Assembly: GCA_964370965.1 (NCBI GenBank) | Contig: CAYJLW010000007.1 | Location: 1 to 64,000 of the forward strand | DNA: 64,000 nt | Reading direction: 5' to 3' | From: CAYJLW01 sp964370965 | Lineage (GTDB): Bacteria > Actinomycetota > Acidimicrobiia > UBA2766 | Part shown: positions 9,400 to 18,304 of the stretch, piece after piece | Layout of the letters: the number at the start of each line of letters is the position of its first letter | Numbering within the stretch: position 1 is the stretch's first letter | Program-made: the position numbers and the translations under genes | Notes under the pieces: generated by a model | Databases searched by the model: none | Seen by the model: the letters and a program-made list of their open reading frames with translations, nothing else | Told to the model about the DNA's origin: nothing

Positions 9400-9690
9400 G
9401 GTGAGCTCGTGCTTCCGGCGCATGTGGCGGTCAAACTGGGGGACGGTGAGCGCTGCGAGCCAGTAGCAGCGCGTGAACAACAACCCCTTCTCGATCAGGC
9501 GTGAGCATGTCGGGCCCAACTGGTCAGAGCTGCGCTGGAGGATCTTGGCGACGTCGGCGCCCTTCTGCGGGTCCGGACCGAGTTCGGCCATGGCCCGGAG
9601 GTACGCCAACTCCAATTCGGTCGTACGATCGGCCCGGACCCGAAAGATGCTCTGGTCGAGGCGGTCCTCGACGAGCGGGGGAGGTCCGCA
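9400..9690 (-). pseudogene. Second C-terminal remnant of an AAA ATP-binding protein
   Basis: The minus strand reads LVEDRLDQSIFRVRADRTTE, YLRAMAELGPDPQ, SSDQLGPTCSRLIEKGLLF and LTVPQFDRHMRRKH. These are the same landmarks as in the remnant at 2501-2962 (VRxDRxxxxExxYLxAMA, then VPQFDR). The upstream part of the frame is a shadow of the vapC remnant, so the ATPase module is missing. Two decayed relatives within 7 kb suggest repeated loss of this family here. Confidence 0.65.
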
Positions 9691-9727
9691 GGGAAGGCGA
9701 CCTCGAGGAGAGCCGGGCGGGCCCCAC

Positions 9728-10050
9728 GTGATCGTCGTCGACACGAGCGCGTGGGTGGACGTGGCAACGGCGCCGACTCGGCCCCTGCCCGCCACCGCAC
9801 CCACCTCGTCGAGGGCGGCGAACCGGTCGGCCTCACGGACGTCGTCCTCGCCGAGGTCCCCCAGGGCCCCCGCAGCCACAGCGAGGCCGGGGGGACTTCG
9901 CCATCGCCGCCCGCCTCTACCGCCAGGCCTACCGGCGCGGCGTCACGATCCGCAAGACCCTGGACCGCCTCATCGCGACGCCCTGCGTGCGCACCGGCGC
10001 CCCGCTGCCGTACGCGGACGCCGACTTAGACCGCCTCGCCTCATGCACGC
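9728..10050 (+). pseudogene. Frameshifted VapC-type PIN toxin
   Basis: Three reading frames in succession spell one PIN-domain protein. The first gives VIVVDTSAWVDVA from the GTG at 9728 (catalytic Asp in VDTSAW). The next frame gives HLVEGGEPVGLTDVVLAEVPQG. The third gives DFAIAARLYRQAYRRGVTIR, KTLDRLIATPCVRTG and YADADLDRLASCTPL. Each block fits the usual VapC order, including RGVTIRKTLD and the late acidic residues. At least two indels separate them, so the toxin is dead or badly sequenced. No antitoxin is visible. Confidence 0.7.
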
Positions 10051-10113
10051 CGCTCCCCGGCCCCACCCGACACCGGAAGGGGGTGAGAGGGGGCCCGAGA
10101 CGTCGAGAGCTGA

Positions 10114-10515
10114 TCAGCTGCAGCCAGGGGGAGGTGTTCCGCTCCCTCCGGGCCCTTGAGCCTGGACCTCACCCCCGTTGCCGGTGATCGTAATCTTGTA
10201 CTCGTTGGACGAGGGGGTCCGCTTCAGGATCGGGTTGGGCGTAGCAGCCAACTGCCCCATTCGAGCGTCGTCAGATGCAGCGCCCGACGCAGGAGAAGCG
10301 CTCGGATACGCGCCGTTCTTGTTCTTGTACGCCTCCACGGCTGTCTCCACGGACCGCACGTCCGTCTTGCACGCCTCTTTGGCCCCTTGGCCGCTGAAGC
10401 TGGAGATGGCGAAGACGGTGATGCCCGCCAGGATCCCCAAGATGATGATGACGATGAGTAGCTCGACGAGCGTGAACCCCGCTTCGCCGGCGCGACGCCC
10501 CCGTCGCTGCAGCAT
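10114..10515 (-). CDS. pilA: Type IV major pilin / prepilin
   Basis: This is a 133-residue class III-signal prepilin. The short basic leader MLQRRGRRAGEAG is followed by the cleavage motif G-FTLVELL with Glu at position +5, then a hydrophobic helix IVIIILGILAGITVFAI. The globular part contains EACKTDVRSVETAVEAYKNK, the usual alpha1-C region, and a G/P-rich tail ending in Cys. The start at 10515 has AGGAGGA just upstream; an in-frame codon at 10536 is less likely. It is downstream of the pilBC/minor-pilin operon with about 100 bp in between, so it may have its own promoter, as expected for the abundant subunit. Confidence 0.88.
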   Translation of the reverse strand: MLQRRGRRAGEAGFTLVELLIVIIILGILAGITVFAISSFSGQGAKEACKTDVRSVETAVEAYKNKNGAYPSASPASGAASDDARMGQLAATPNPILKRTPSSNEYKITITGNGGEVQAQGPGGSGTPPPGCS

Positions 10516-10623
10516 GGCTTCCTCCTCTGAACCCACCCGGGGATGGAGCCCCCGTGACGTGGAGAGACTACGTCAAGACGCCCCGGTTTTCCTCCCCGGG
10601 CCCGGCCCGGCCCGGCCGTGGGC

Positions 10624-12453
10624 TCAGCCCGGGTCCCATTCGGAGAGGAGCATCTGGAGGGTCTCGCTGAACTTGCTCACCTTCACCCTGGCGGTGGCGT
10701 CGGGCTTCGTGGACTCGCACAGCGGTTCGGCGCCGCCCTGGCCCGGTGCATACTCGTCGTCACAGATCCGCACGGTGATCCTCACGGTGGTGACGAGCTC
10801 CAGGTTCCGTTGGCCGACGAGAGTCGCGTTCCCGTCGCCGGCGACACGAAGGGACCAGGCGACGATTCCGCGGGCGAAGACCGACTCGCCGCTGGCGGGC
10901 AGGTTGGCCTGGATACGACCCTGCGGGGCGTAGACCACGCCGTTGAGATGGACCTGGGCTGACATGTCGTTGAGGTACGCCCAATCCTCGAGCGGGGGTC
11001 GCCGGTCGAGGCCCTGAGGCGGGTCGGCGATCTGTGCCGGGACTGTGTTCCAGTAGGTCGGGTCGTACGGACGCTGGTAGAGGACCACCCCCGCCTGGCC
11101 CACGACGTCGCCCGCGACGACGGGGAGCTGATCGGACCTGATGTAGCAGGCGGTGAGTTGTGTGGGCCCGGAGGCGGGGAAGGCGTACCTCCAGAAGCCG
11201 GGCATGAGCCCCTGGCCGGCGGCGAAGACGAGTTGCACCCCGGCATCCCCCTGGCAGCGTGCGGAGATGGGCTGGGACACCGGGTCCCAGAGAGCGTCGC
11301 TGCCCCCCATCACGACCACGGGCTCGAGGAGGGACTCCACGAAGAAGAGGTCGTCCTCGAAGTAGTACACACCCGAGGGCGTCGAGTTCTCGGCGCCGGG
11401 CGCCCAAGGGGCGAACCAGTTCGCCCTCACCCGGACACGCTTCGTCCCCCCCCCGGGCTGCGGGGCGTCGGCCACGATCCCGAACGGGTCGGCGGCGACC
11501 TCGTTGGCGCTCGGCGGTCTGTAGAACCCCCGGCTGGCCGCCCGCAGGACGGCCGGCGTGTACCGCCCCGGACGGAACTGGCGGATGCAGTTCCCCTGGA
11601 CCTGGGCGAAGCTGAACCACCCCAGCCACACCCATTCCGCCTTGTCCTCGCACTTCACGTAGTCCCGGGCCGGATCCGTGGGGAGGCTGACCTCGGTGCT
11701 GGGATCACGCCAGACCGCGCCCCCGCCGCCCGGGTCGGTGACGGTCGTCCCGGCGGGGCACACCCAGGAACCACCGTCGGGAAACAGGAGGTGCTGGGAG
11801 TAGTAGGGCGGGGGTGGGGGCGGGCAGTTGGGGAGGGACGTGACCCGGGCGGAAAGGTCGCCGTCCTTCACGATCTTCACGGGGCCCACCTGGCCGATCG
11901 CCGCCGGGTCGTTGCAGAACTCGACGACGCCGTGCACGCCGGGACGGAAGCACACCGCGGGGTAGACGCTCGTGTAGTCCCCGACGTTCAGCTTCACCTT
12001 GCCCTGCAGTTGCACGCCGCCGGTGCCCCACTTCTCCAACGTGGGCACGGGGTTCGGGCCGGCGGGCGCGTACGGGGACAGGTCGGTGCGGTTCGTCTCG
12101 TCCGAGAGCAGGACCATCGAATGGTCGCCGCCGGGCAGCGCCTCCTCGCTCTCTCCTTCGGACACGCACTTCACGAGGATCGGGTCCTCGCCTGCCGAAT
12201 CGACGAAGAAGGAGGACGAGTTCTCGACGGGCTCCAGACAGTCGTCATCCGGGGTCGCCCGGAGCCGGGCGATCGCCTGGTCGACGCGTCCGTCGGCTGT
12301 GTACAGGTCCTCGCCCCTCACCTCGACGACGTCCGTCGAGCGGAAGCTGGTCACCGCGAAGCCGGCGAGGGCGGCGGCGATGACCCCGAAGAGGGCGAGA
12401 AACGCCAGCGCCATCACCAGGGCGGAGCCGTCGTCACGGCGGGGGCGTCTCAC
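10624..12453 (-). CDS. Large PilX-like pilus-associated protein
   Basis: This 609-residue protein starts MRRPRRDDGSALVMALAFLA, a PilX-type N-terminus: a short basic leader and a hydrophobic helix lacking the strict GFTLxE motif. The rest, about 560 residues, is a large extracytoplasmic region with many Cys residues (CLEP, VKCVS, VCFRPG, KCEDK, GNCIRQF, SARCQGD, VRICDDE), suggesting disulfides. The start overlaps the stop of the upstream prepilin gene by four bases. By context it is a minor pilin with an unusually large head, a candidate tip component; adhesin activity is inference. Confidence 0.7.
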   Translation of the reverse strand: MRRPRRDDGSALVMALAFLALFGVIAAALAGFAVTSFRSTDVVEVRGEDLYTADGRVDQAIARLRATPDDDCLEPVENSSSFFVDSAGEDPILVKCVSEGESEEALPGGDHSMVLLSDETNRTDLSPYAPAGPNPVPTLEKWGTGGVQLQGKVKLNVGDYTSVYPAVCFRPGVHGVVEFCNDPAAIGQVGPVKIVKDGDLSARVTSLPNCPPPPPPYYSQHLLFPDGGSWVCPAGTTVTDPGGGGAVWRDPSTEVSLPTDPARDYVKCEDKAEWVWLGWFSFAQVQGNCIRQFRPGRYTPAVLRAASRGFYRPPSANEVAADPFGIVADAPQPGGGTKRVRVRANWFAPWAPGAENSTPSGVYYFEDDLFFVESLLEPVVVMGGSDALWDPVSQPISARCQGDAGVQLVFAAGQGLMPGFWRYAFPASGPTQLTACYIRSDQLPVVAGDVVGQAGVVLYQRPYDPTYWNTVPAQIADPPQGLDRRPPLEDWAYLNDMSAQVHLNGVVYAPQGRIQANLPASGESVFARGIVAWSLRVAGDGNATLVGQRNLELVTTVRITVRICDDEYAPGQGGAEPLCESTKPDATARVKVSKFSETLQMLLSEWDPG

Positions 12454-13025
12454 ACTTCCACCCTGCGGTGGGCGAGGATGGTGAACGCCGCCTCACCCGG
12501 GGCTGTGCCCACGGTGGCGACGTCGAGCTGCACGCAGGAAGGGCAGGTCGCGTACCCGGCGTCGTGTTCGGTCGCCCTCACCGCCCAATTCGTGCTCCCC
12601 ACGCGGAGGCGGCGGACGACCTTGGTGACAGATGTCGCCTGCCTCCGGAAGAGGATGCAGTCGCCCGCAGCGGGTTGAGCGAGGAAGTAGGTGACGTCGC
12701 CGCCCGGCACCCCCGAGAGGGTCATCACGTCGGTCTCGCCCGCATCCGGGCAGGCCACGGTGGCGCCGGGCGCGTCGACCGTGACCCCCGTGGCGGACTG
12801 CACGTCGGGGTTCACGTAGCGGGCGGCGAAGGCCCGGCTGTTGGCGTCCACCATGGAGTCCTCGATCTCGCCGAAGGTGTTGAGCCCCAGGACCATCGCC
12901 AAGGAGAGGGGTGCCACGAGCATGCTGATGAGCGTCATCGACAGTAGGAGCTCCACGAGCGTGAAGCCGCCGTCGCCGTCCCCGGCGAGGCGCCGCCTCA
13001 CACCGGCTTCCGTTTCGTCACCCAC
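12450..13025 (-). CDS. Minor prepilin (PilW/GspJ-like)
   Basis: This is a 191-residue prepilin. It has a leader ending GDGDG, the cleavage motif G-FTLVELLLSMTLISML with Glu at +5, then a hydrophobic helix and a globular domain with two Cys near the end (YATCPSCVQ) and one in VACPDAG. The length and position between a PilV-like and a PilX-like gene fit a PilW/GspJ type minor pilin. It starts with GTG and overlaps the neighbour at both ends (28 bp with the upstream gene, 4 bp with the downstream gene), so it is part of one translationally coupled unit. Confidence 0.78.
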   Translation of the reverse strand: MGDETEAGVRRRLAGDGDGGFTLVELLLSMTLISMLVAPLSLAMVLGLNTFGEIEDSMVDANSRAFAARYVNPDVQSATGVTVDAPGATVACPDAGETDVMTLSGVPGGDVTYFLAQPAAGDCILFRRQATSVTKVVRRLRVGSTNWAVRATEHDAGYATCPSCVQLDVATVGTAPGEAAFTILAHRRVEV

Positions 13026-13423
13026 GTAGTCGCCGCCACGTCAAGGTTGTTCGATGTCGCCTTCACCTGCACCTTCTGCAGGGGGGCGTCCGCCGGTGTC
13101 CCGGAGTACTGCGCGCCGTCGAGGCCCACGTACGCGACGGCGACCACGTCCACGGCGAAACCGTCCTTGACGGGCAGGGGTTCGTACGCATCCGCGGGCA
13201 GGCCGGTCGGGTCGTAGGCGTTGTACGTCTTCGCCTTCACGGCCTCGGCGGCGGACTGGGCGAGAGCCTCGACGTCGCCCTGCTGCTTCACACGATCCGC
13301 CGAGATCACGAGGACGCCGAGGAGGCCGAGGACGCCGATCACCGCCGTGGAGATGATGACGAGCGCGATCAGGAGCTCGATAAGGCTGTAGCCGGAATCG
13401 TCCCCGGTCCTGTCGCGGCGCAT
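12998..13423 (-). CDS. Minor prepilin (PilV/GspI-like)
   Basis: This is a protein of about 141 residues. A basic leader precedes the cleavage motif G-YSLIELLIALVIISTAV (Glu at +5), a hydrophobic helix LGLLGVLVIS and a small globular domain. The N-terminal form GYSLIELLIALVI is typical of PilV/GspI-like minor pilins. The ATG at 13423 is preferred; a GTG at 13441 would add six residues and leave four bases after pilC. It overlaps the next prepilin gene by 28 bp. Confidence 0.78.
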   Translation of the reverse strand: MRRDRTGDDSGYSLIELLIALVIISTAVIGVLGLLGVLVISADRVKQQGDVEALAQSAAEAVKAKTYNAYDPTGLPADAYEPLPVKDGFAVDVVAVAYVGLDGAQYSGTPADAPLQKVQVKATSNNLDVAATTWVTKRKPV

Positions 13424-13445
13424 ACGTCGATCACCGCCCACCCGT

Positions 13446-14747
13446 CTACTTCTTCACGCCGATCTGGCTGTAGATACCGTACATCGCCGAGATGAGGGCG
13501 ACCGCTACAAAACCCACCACAAGGCCCATGAGGACGATCACGGCGGGCTCGAAGTAGGTGGTGAAACGCTTGATGCGCTCGTCGAGCTCCGTGGCGAAGA
13601 ACTCCGCTGCCAGGGTGAGCTGGTCGTCGAGGGAGCCGGACTCCTCGCCCACGCGGACCATCTGCGGGACGATGCCGGGAAAGAGGCCGGTGGCGGCGAT
13701 GGGCCCGGACATGCCCTGGCCCACCATCATCTGTTCCTGCACCCGGCGCAGGCCCGCCTGGAACACCCGGTTCTTCGTGCCGTCGATGATGACGCTGAAG
13801 GTCTGCACGAGGGGGACGCCGGCGGAGACCATCGTCGCCAGCGTGTGGCAGAACCGCTCGATGACGGCGTAGCGCACGATCTGGCCGAGGCCGGGGATGC
13901 GCAGCATGAGACGGTCCTTGAAGCGGGCCCCGCCCTCGGTGCGGATCCAGACCAGCCAGCCCGCGACGAGCAGGACGGCGCCGCCCAGCACCGCCCACCA
14001 CCAGTCCCCCAGCCAGTCCGAGGTGGCGATGAGCGCCCGGGTGGGGGCGGGGAGCTTGGCGTCGAAGGACGCGAAGAAATCGACGAACTTGGGCAGGACG
14101 AACGTGACGATGACGGCCACCGTGAGGGCGGCGACAGCAGCGATCACACCCGGGTAGGCGAGGGCGCCCCGGATCTTGCGGGCAGCCTCGTCCTGGCGTT
14201 CGAGGTAGTGGGCGGCCTTCTTGAGGACGTCGTCGAGGCGACCGGTGATCTCCCCGGCGCGCACGAGGTCGACGTAGAAGGGCGGGAACACCCGCGGGTG
14301 GCGGCCCATCGCCTCGGAGAGGGACACGCCCTGGGAGAGGTCGACGCACACGAGGCGGAGCGTGTCCTGCAGGCCCCGGGAGGCGTTCTCGCCCCCGATC
14401 GTGGCGAGGCCGTCGATCATGGGCACGCCCGCCCGCACGAAGGCCGAGAGCTGGCGGGTGAAGATCACGAGCTCGGAGCGCTTCACGGCCCGGCCGCCCA
14501 CCTGCACGGAGAGGAAGTCGGCGGACTTGCGGATCTTCTCCACGTGGGCGCCCGGTTGGGAGACGAGGCCGGCGGCCTCCTCGGCGGTGAAGGCCCGGAT
14601 CTTCCCTTTCAGGCGCACGCCCAGGGCCGTGGCGAGCGTGTAGCGGTAGGTGTGCAGCTTCGGGAGCTGCGTGCGGGCGGGCCGGCCCGGCGCCGTGGGC
14701 CCGGGCGGCGGGGGCGGGGGCCCCGGGGGGACCTGCTCAGCCTGCAT
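13446..14747 (-). CDS. pilC: Type IV pilus inner-membrane platform protein PilC
   Basis: This 433-residue member of the GspF/PilC family anchors the assembly ATPases at the inner membrane. It has two T2SSF domains: the first around FTRQLSAFVRAGVPMIDGL with EITGRLDDVL, the second around CHTLATMVSAGVPLVQ with GEESGSLDDQL. Three membrane segments are visible (VIAAVAALTVAVIVTFVLP, WWWAVLGGAVLLVAGWLV and the C-terminal VIVLMGLVVGFVAVAL). A proline-rich N-terminal tail of about 25 residues is unusual. The start overlaps the end of pilB by 11 bp, so pilB and pilC are coupled. Confidence 0.93.
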   Translation of the reverse strand: MQAEQVPPGPPPPPPGPTAPGRPARTQLPKLHTYRYTLATALGVRLKGKIRAFTAEEAAGLVSQPGAHVEKIRKSADFLSVQVGGRAVKRSELVIFTRQLSAFVRAGVPMIDGLATIGGENASRGLQDTLRLVCVDLSQGVSLSEAMGRHPRVFPPFYVDLVRAGEITGRLDDVLKKAAHYLERQDEAARKIRGALAYPGVIAAVAALTVAVIVTFVLPKFVDFFASFDAKLPAPTRALIATSDWLGDWWWAVLGGAVLLVAGWLVWIRTEGGARFKDRLMLRIPGLGQIVRYAVIERFCHTLATMVSAGVPLVQTFSVIIDGTKNRVFQAGLRRVQEQMMVGQGMSGPIAATGLFPGIVPQMVRVGEESGSLDDQLTLAAEFFATELDERIKRFTTYFEPAVIVLMGLVVGFVAVALISAMYGIYSQIGVKK

Positions 14748-16422
14748 ACACGGTCCTGATCACCTCGGCGATGGTGGTCTCGTTCGCGGCGACCTTCGCC
14801 ATCGCCGCCCGCCGCAGCGGCACCATCCCGGTGGCCTCGGCGGCCTCCCGGATCTCGACCTGGGGCGCCTGGCGGATCACGAGCTCCTTCACAATCTCGT
14901 CGAGGCGGAGGAGCTCGTAGACGCCGACACGCTCGTAGTAGCCGGTGCCCCGGCACGCCTGGCAGCCCGCGCCCCGCCAGAACGACGTGCGGTCGTCGCC
15001 CGTGACCTGCTTGTAGAGCGCGAGCTCCTCCTGGGGCGGCGTGTACTCCTCGGCGCACGTGGGGCAGATGCGGCGTACGAGGCGCTGGGCGACGATCGCC
15101 TCCGTGGCGGGAGCGAGGAGGTAGGACTCCACGCCCATGTCGAGGAAGCGGTGCATGGCGGCCACGGCGTCCGTGGCGTGCACGGAGCAGAACACGGTGT
15201 GGCCCGTGAGCGCCGCCTGCGTGGCGATCTCGGCGGTCTCGGTGTCGCGCACCTCGCCCACGAGGATGACGTCGGGGTCCTGGCGCAGGATCGCCCGGAG
15301 GCCGTCGGCGAACGTGCGCCCGGCGGAGGGCCGGATCTGGATCTGCACGATGTCCGGGAACACGTACTCGACGGGATCCTCGATCGTCGTGATGTTGCGC
15401 TCGTGGCGGTCGAGCTCGTTCAGGGAGGCGTACAGCGTGGTGGTCTTGCCCGAGCCCGTGGGCCCGGCGACGACGAGCATCCCGAAGGGGACGTGCACGA
15501 GCTGCACGAACCGGGTGGCGATGTCGTCGGGCATGCCGAGGTCGGCGAGGCCCATGACCGACCGGGTGCGGTCGAGGAGGCGCAGGACGACCTTCTCGCC
15601 CCAGATCGTCTCCGTCGTCGACACCCGCACGTCCACCGCCCGGCCCTCCACCTGCACGGCGATCTGGCCGTCCTGGCTGCGGTGGCGTTCGACGATGTCC
15701 ATCTCGGCCATCACCTTGATGCGGCTCACGAGCGCCGGGCCCAGGGAGAGGGGGAGGTTCTGCATGTCCCGCAGGGCGCCGTCTACTCGGAAGCGCACCC
15801 GGATGCGGTCACGCTGGGGCTCCAGGTGGACGTCGGACGCCCGCTCCCGGAGGCCCTCGGTGAGGAGGATGTTCACGATGCGCACCACCGGGGCGTCCTC
15901 GGTGATGGCGGCGAGTGTGCCCTCCTCGCGGGGGAGGGCGGGGCGGGTGTCCTCGTAAGCCTGCACCTGCGCCTCGACGGCGGACATCGTGTGGTAGGCG
16001 TCCGCGATCCCTTGGCGCACCGTCGCCGAGGACGCCGCCATCGGCGCCACCCGCTTGCCGGTCTGGCGGGCCACGAAGGCGAGAACCTCGGCGTCGTCCG
16101 GGAACGGCGTGGCCACCGTGAGGAGGTCGCCGCTGAGGGCGACCGGGAGGACGAGCTGTGCGGAGGCGAAGTCGTAGGGCACGCACTGCACCGCAACGGG
16201 ATCGGGGCGCGTGCCGGACGTGAAGGCCGGGACGCCGAGCTGCTCGCTCAGGGCGGCCGAGAGGTTGTCGGGGGCGAGGTAGCCGAGGGCGACGAGGAGT
16301 TCGCCGAGGCGGATGCCCCGCGACGTCGACTGCTGTTGGGCGAGCGCCGCCTCGAGCTGCTCACGGGACACAGCGCGCCGCTTCAGCAGGATCTCGCCGA
16401 AGAGCTGCCGGGACGTCGTCAT
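14737..16422 (-). CDS. pilB: Type IV pilus assembly ATPase PilB
   Basis: This is a 561-residue GspE/PilB-type ATPase that powers pilus extension. An N-terminal MshEN-like domain (LGELLVALGYLAPDNLSAAL) is followed by the catalytic core: SDVHLEP, RxRVDG, Walker A GPTGSGKTTT (residues about 317-326), TTIEDPVEY, Walker B QDPDVILVGEVRD and the His box GHTVFCSVHATDA. The zinc site CPTC...CQAC near residues 450-490 is intact, which marks assembly rather than retraction ATPases. ATG 16422 is chosen because it aligns with the family start; the open frame upstream overlaps the divergent cobalamin leader. It is first in the pilB-pilC-minor pilin operon. Confidence 0.93.
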   Translation of the reverse strand: MTTSRQLFGEILLKRRAVSREQLEAALAQQQSTSRGIRLGELLVALGYLAPDNLSAALSEQLGVPAFTSGTRPDPVAVQCVPYDFASAQLVLPVALSGDLLTVATPFPDDAEVLAFVARQTGKRVAPMAASSATVRQGIADAYHTMSAVEAQVQAYEDTRPALPREEGTLAAITEDAPVVRIVNILLTEGLRERASDVHLEPQRDRIRVRFRVDGALRDMQNLPLSLGPALVSRIKVMAEMDIVERHRSQDGQIAVQVEGRAVDVRVSTTETIWGEKVVLRLLDRTRSVMGLADLGMPDDIATRFVQLVHVPFGMLVVAGPTGSGKTTTLYASLNELDRHERNITTIEDPVEYVFPDIVQIQIRPSAGRTFADGLRAILRQDPDVILVGEVRDTETAEIATQAALTGHTVFCSVHATDAVAAMHRFLDMGVESYLLAPATEAIVAQRLVRRICPTCAEEYTPPQEELALYKQVTGDDRTSFWRGAGCQACRGTGYYERVGVYELLRLDEIVKELVIRQAPQVEIREAAEATGMVPLRRAAMAKVAANETTIAEVIRTVYAG

Positions 16423-16699
16423 GGCTGGTGAACCCCCTGCCCGGACGGACGGCCCCGGGCGTGCGGGCAATTCTCGCAGAAACCCGCCGCCGGGCCGCCG
16501 CCGGGCCGCCGCCGCGGCCTGCGCTGCCTCTGGCGGAACCTCGCCTCTCGGAACCAGCCCTCTCGTGCCCGTTTCTGCCGAGAACCATGCTCCACTCCCC
16601 GAGACCTCTTCGGTGACGAAGCGGGCAGCCGGCCGTCGGACACAGCCGTCCCGGAAGCGGGGCCCGAGGAGGCGGCGCTCTCTCGGTGGGGGCTCCGGT

Positions 16700-16932
16700 G
16701 GTTCCGCTACCCTCGCCCCGGTGGTGCGGGGAAGTCCGGTGCGACGCCGGCGCGGTCCCGCCACTGTAACCGGGGAGCCCCCTGTCACAGGTGAGCCCGT
16801 CAGGGCCACCGGCCACTGCGACTTCCGGTGCGTGCATTCCGTCCGGGACACCGAGACGGAGTTCCCCCACCGAAACCGTGGGAAGGCCCGACGGCCGGGT
16901 GTGGATCCGGGAGCCAGGAGACCCGTGCCGCC
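16700..16932 (+). promoter_or_regulatory. Cobalamin (B12) riboswitch
   Basis: The region carries class I cobalamin riboswitch landmarks in order: GTGCGGGGAAGTCCGGTGCG, GGTCCCGCCACTGTAACCGG at about 16754-16773, then the B12 box GAGCCAGGAGACC at 16912-16924. It lies directly upstream of cobT (ATG 16986) in the sense direction. By known behaviour of the class, adenosylcobalamin binding would reduce expression of the downstream cob operon. The exact 5' end is approximate. Confidence 0.92.
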
Positions 16933-16985
16933 CTGGAAACGGATCGTCGACCCGGCGCGCAGGACGCCGGAGGACGGAGTGCCCC

Positions 16986-18095
16986 ATGCAGTTCCCCGAG
17001 ATCCCCCCCGTCGACCTCGACGCCGCGCGTGCCGCCCAGGAACGCCAGGACCGCTTGACCAAGCCCCCGGGGGCGCTGGGGCGCCTCGAGGTGCTCGCCG
17101 CCCGGGTGGCGGCGATGGTGGGCGAGACCGTCCCCCCCGTTCCCCGGCACCCCGCCGTCGTGGTGATGGCAGGTGACCACGGTGTCGCCGCCCGGGGCGT
17201 GTCCGCGTACCCGTCCGAGGTGACGCCGCAGATGGTGCTGAACTTCGCCGCCGGCGGGGCTGCCGTGAACGCCCTCGCCGCCGAGGCGGGCGCCGACGTC
17301 GTCGTCGTCGACGTCGGAGTCGCCGCCGACTTCGACCCTGCCCTCCCCATCCGCCACGCCAAGGTCCGCGCCGGCACCCGGGACCTCAGCGTGGAGCCGG
17401 CCCTCACCCGCGACGAGGTGGAGGCCGCCCTCGCCGTCGGCCTCGCCGTCGCCGCCGACCTCGCCGGGGACGGCTGCGACCTCGTCGTCCTGGGCGAGAT
17501 GGGGATCGGCAACACCACGGCGGCCGCCTGCGTGGTCGCCGCGGTCACGGGCGCCGACGCCCTCGCCGTCACGGGTCGGGGCACGGGCCTCGACGACGCC
17601 GGCCTCGCCCGCAAGACGGCGCTCGTGGCCGACGCCGTGGCCCGGCACCGCCCCGACCCAGACGACGGCGTCGCCGTCCTCGCCTCTGTGGGCGGCCTCG
17701 AGCTCGCCGGTCTCGCCGGCGTCGCCGTCGGCGCCGCCGCCCGGCGCATCCCGGTCGTCGTGGACGGGTTCATCTCCGGTGCAGCCGCCCTGGCCGCCAC
17801 CCGCGTCGCCCCCGGGGTCCTGGACTACCTCATCGCCGGTCACCGCTCCGTGGAGGCGGGGCACACGGTGATCCTCGCCCATCTCGGCCTCGACCCCCTC
17901 CTCGACCTCGGCCTGCGCCTCGGGGAGGGCACCGGTGGCCTCCTTGCCGTCCACGTCGTCCGGGCCGCGCTCGCCGCGCACGCCCACATGGCCACCTTCG
18001 ACGAGGCGGGTGTGAGCGACAGGGACGACGTCCCCGCTCCCGACGCCGCCCCGGCCCCGGCCGCCCCTGGCGCCCCGGAGCCCGACCCCAAATGA
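16986..18095 (+). CDS. cobT: Nicotinate-nucleotide-dimethylbenzimidazole phosphoribosyltransferase
   Basis: CobT activates the lower ligand of cobalamin by making alpha-ribazole phosphate from dimethylbenzimidazole and nicotinate mononucleotide. The 369 residues show RLTKPPGALGRLE at the start, VVVMAGDHGVAARGVS, LGEMGIGNTTAAA, a glycine-rich VVVDGFISGAAAL region, and the end block HLGLDPLLDLGLRLGEGTGG containing the catalytic Glu. The A/P-rich tail after about residue 335 is extra and lies in a 150-bp tandem duplication that continues downstream. GGAGG precedes the ATG. It is the first gene after the cobalamin riboswitch. Confidence 0.95.
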   Translation: MQFPEIPPVDLDAARAAQERQDRLTKPPGALGRLEVLAARVAAMVGETVPPVPRHPAVVVMAGDHGVAARGVSAYPSEVTPQMVLNFAAGGAAVNALAAEAGADVVVVDVGVAADFDPALPIRHAKVRAGTRDLSVEPALTRDEVEAALAVGLAVAADLAGDGCDLVVLGEMGIGNTTAAACVVAAVTGADALAVTGRGTGLDDAGLARKTALVADAVARHRPDPDDGVAVLASVGGLELAGLAGVAVGAAARRIPVVVDGFISGAAALAATRVAPGVLDYLIAGHRSVEAGHTVILAHLGLDPLLDLGLRLGEGTGGLLAVHVVRAALAAHAHMATFDEAGVSDRDDVPAPDAAPAPAAPGAPEPDPK

Positions 18096-18106
18096 CCCCG
18101 CCCCGC

Positions 18107-18154
18107 CAAAATGATGCCGTCCACCCGGAATACCGGGACGACAGCATCACATTG
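18107..18154. repeat. Palindromic repeat element, copy 2
   Basis: TGATGC...GCATCA, CGT...ACG and CCCGG-AATA-CCGGG pair to form an imperfect hairpin of 14 pairs, flanked by CAA/TTG. The layout is that of the element at 241-288. It lies between cobT and cobS, where it may act on mRNA stability or partial termination; that is inference. Confidence 0.75.
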
Positions 18155-18256
18155 CCCGCACCACCGCCCGCGGCCAGCCAGAGGCGACTCCCCCGCCGCC
18201 CCGGCCCCGGCCGCCCCTGCCGCCCCGGAGCCCGGCCCCAAATGACCCCGCCCCGC

Positions 18257-18304
18257 CAAAATGATGCCGTCCACCCGGAATACCGGGACGACAGCATCAC
18301 ATTG
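18257..18304. repeat. Palindromic repeat element, copy 3
   Basis: Identical to copy 2 across the hairpin and displaced by 150 bp, so it arose by the local tandem duplication and not by a separate insertion. Confidence 0.75.

Noticed and set aside
14650..16431. 593-codon open frame antisense to pilB
   Set aside because: PilB motifs on the other strand are complete; the antisense product is an H/R/E-rich shadow.
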